A stretch of 6,323 bases of DNA, taken from Bacteroidota bacterium (GTDB taxonomy: Bacteria > Bacteroidota > Bacteroidia > Chitinophagales > Saprospiraceae). The notes under the pieces are model-generated. The model made no database searches. It was not told the origin of the DNA and was given only the letters and a program-made list of their open reading frames with translations. The stretch spans positions 1-6,323 of the forward strand of contig JAKQGD010000162.1 of NCBI GenBank assembly GCA_029573365.1, in the 5' to 3' direction. How positions within the stretch are numbered: the stretch's first letter is position 1; the number at the start of each line of letters is the position of its first letter. Positions 6,255-6,323 of this stretch are shown here, in pieces. A program made the position numbers and the translations under genes.

Positions 6255-6323
6255 AGTCCATTTATTATGGCGTGACAAGGCCTGTTTGACATATTTCTTA
6301 CTTTCAACCGCAATTTAATAGCA

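Larger units (their letters stand above)
6015..6323. other. AT-rich intergenic region with no convincing gene
   Basis: These 309 bases run from the TPR gene start to the window edge. The sequence is markedly more AT-rich than the genes, with runs such as an 8-T tract at 6117-6124 and TATATATATT-like stretches. All plus-strand frames are interrupted. A minus-strand frame is open from the edge (6322) to a TAA at 6238-6236, about 28 codons, which is within chance and shows no recognisable motif, though it could be the end of a gene outside the window. I see no tRNA-like cloverleaf. The region must hold the promoter of the TPR gene and contains the inverted repeat described separately. Confidence 0.6.

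Noticed and set aside
6236..6322. A minus-strand open frame at the right edge as the 3' end of another gene
   Set aside because: About 28 open codons in one of three frames is expected by chance, and the translation shows no familiar motif. It is noted under the intergenic entry only.
6051..6323. A CRISPR array, insertion-sequence end or tRNA in the AT-rich region
   Set aside because: There are no evenly spaced repeats, no transposase fragment I can recognise and no cloverleaf. The only structures are the short inverted repeats already listed.

Overview
The window looks like a stretch of ordinary chromosome from a member of the Bacteroidota. Four proteins support this: a RicT/PSP1-type protein with a long basic tail, a dihydrolipoyl dehydrogenase of the type I associate with Chitinophagia/Saprospiria, a BatD-family membrane protein, and a cytosolic all-TPR protein of a type I know from many Bacteroidota. 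The start codons lack strong Shine-Dalgarno sequences, which also fits the phylum. The placement within the phylum is an impression from protein similarity, not a computed result. Coding sequence is roughly balanced in GC, while the last ~310 bases are clearly AT-rich.

Layout. A 5'-truncated ricT/PSP1 reading frame runs in from the left edge to 1283 (+). After 15 bases comes lpdA (1299-2699, +), complete, with every catalytic motif of a dihydrolipoyl dehydrogenase. A 75-base gap containing a small stem-loop leads to a complete batD-type gene (2775-4514, +). This has a signal segment, three beta-rich extracytoplasmic regions, one C-terminal membrane helix and a cytoplasmic helical tail. A 99-base convergent gap follows and holds a strong intrinsic terminator, whose U-tract lies on the minus strand. 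The minus-strand gene it serves (4614-6014) encodes a 466-residue protein made almost entirely of TPR repeats. From 6015 to the right edge (309 bases) I find no convincing gene. That stretch holds the upstream region of the TPR gene and an inverted repeat whose left arm could pair with either of two copies of the same sequence.

How the genes fit together. The three plus-strand genes could be co-transcribed, but they belong to different processes: RNA processing or an iron-sulfur regulatory complex (RicT), E3 of the 2-oxoacid dehydrogenases (Lpd), and envelope/aerotolerance (BatD). None of their usual partners (E1/E2 subunits, BatA/B/C/E, other Ric proteins) is in the window. I see no mobile element, CRISPR array, tRNA, rRNA or defence cassette, and no convincing undescribed system. 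The most useful leads are the RicT-type double CxxxxCC protein in a non-Firmicute, the stand-alone BatD, and the alternative-pairing repeat at the right end.
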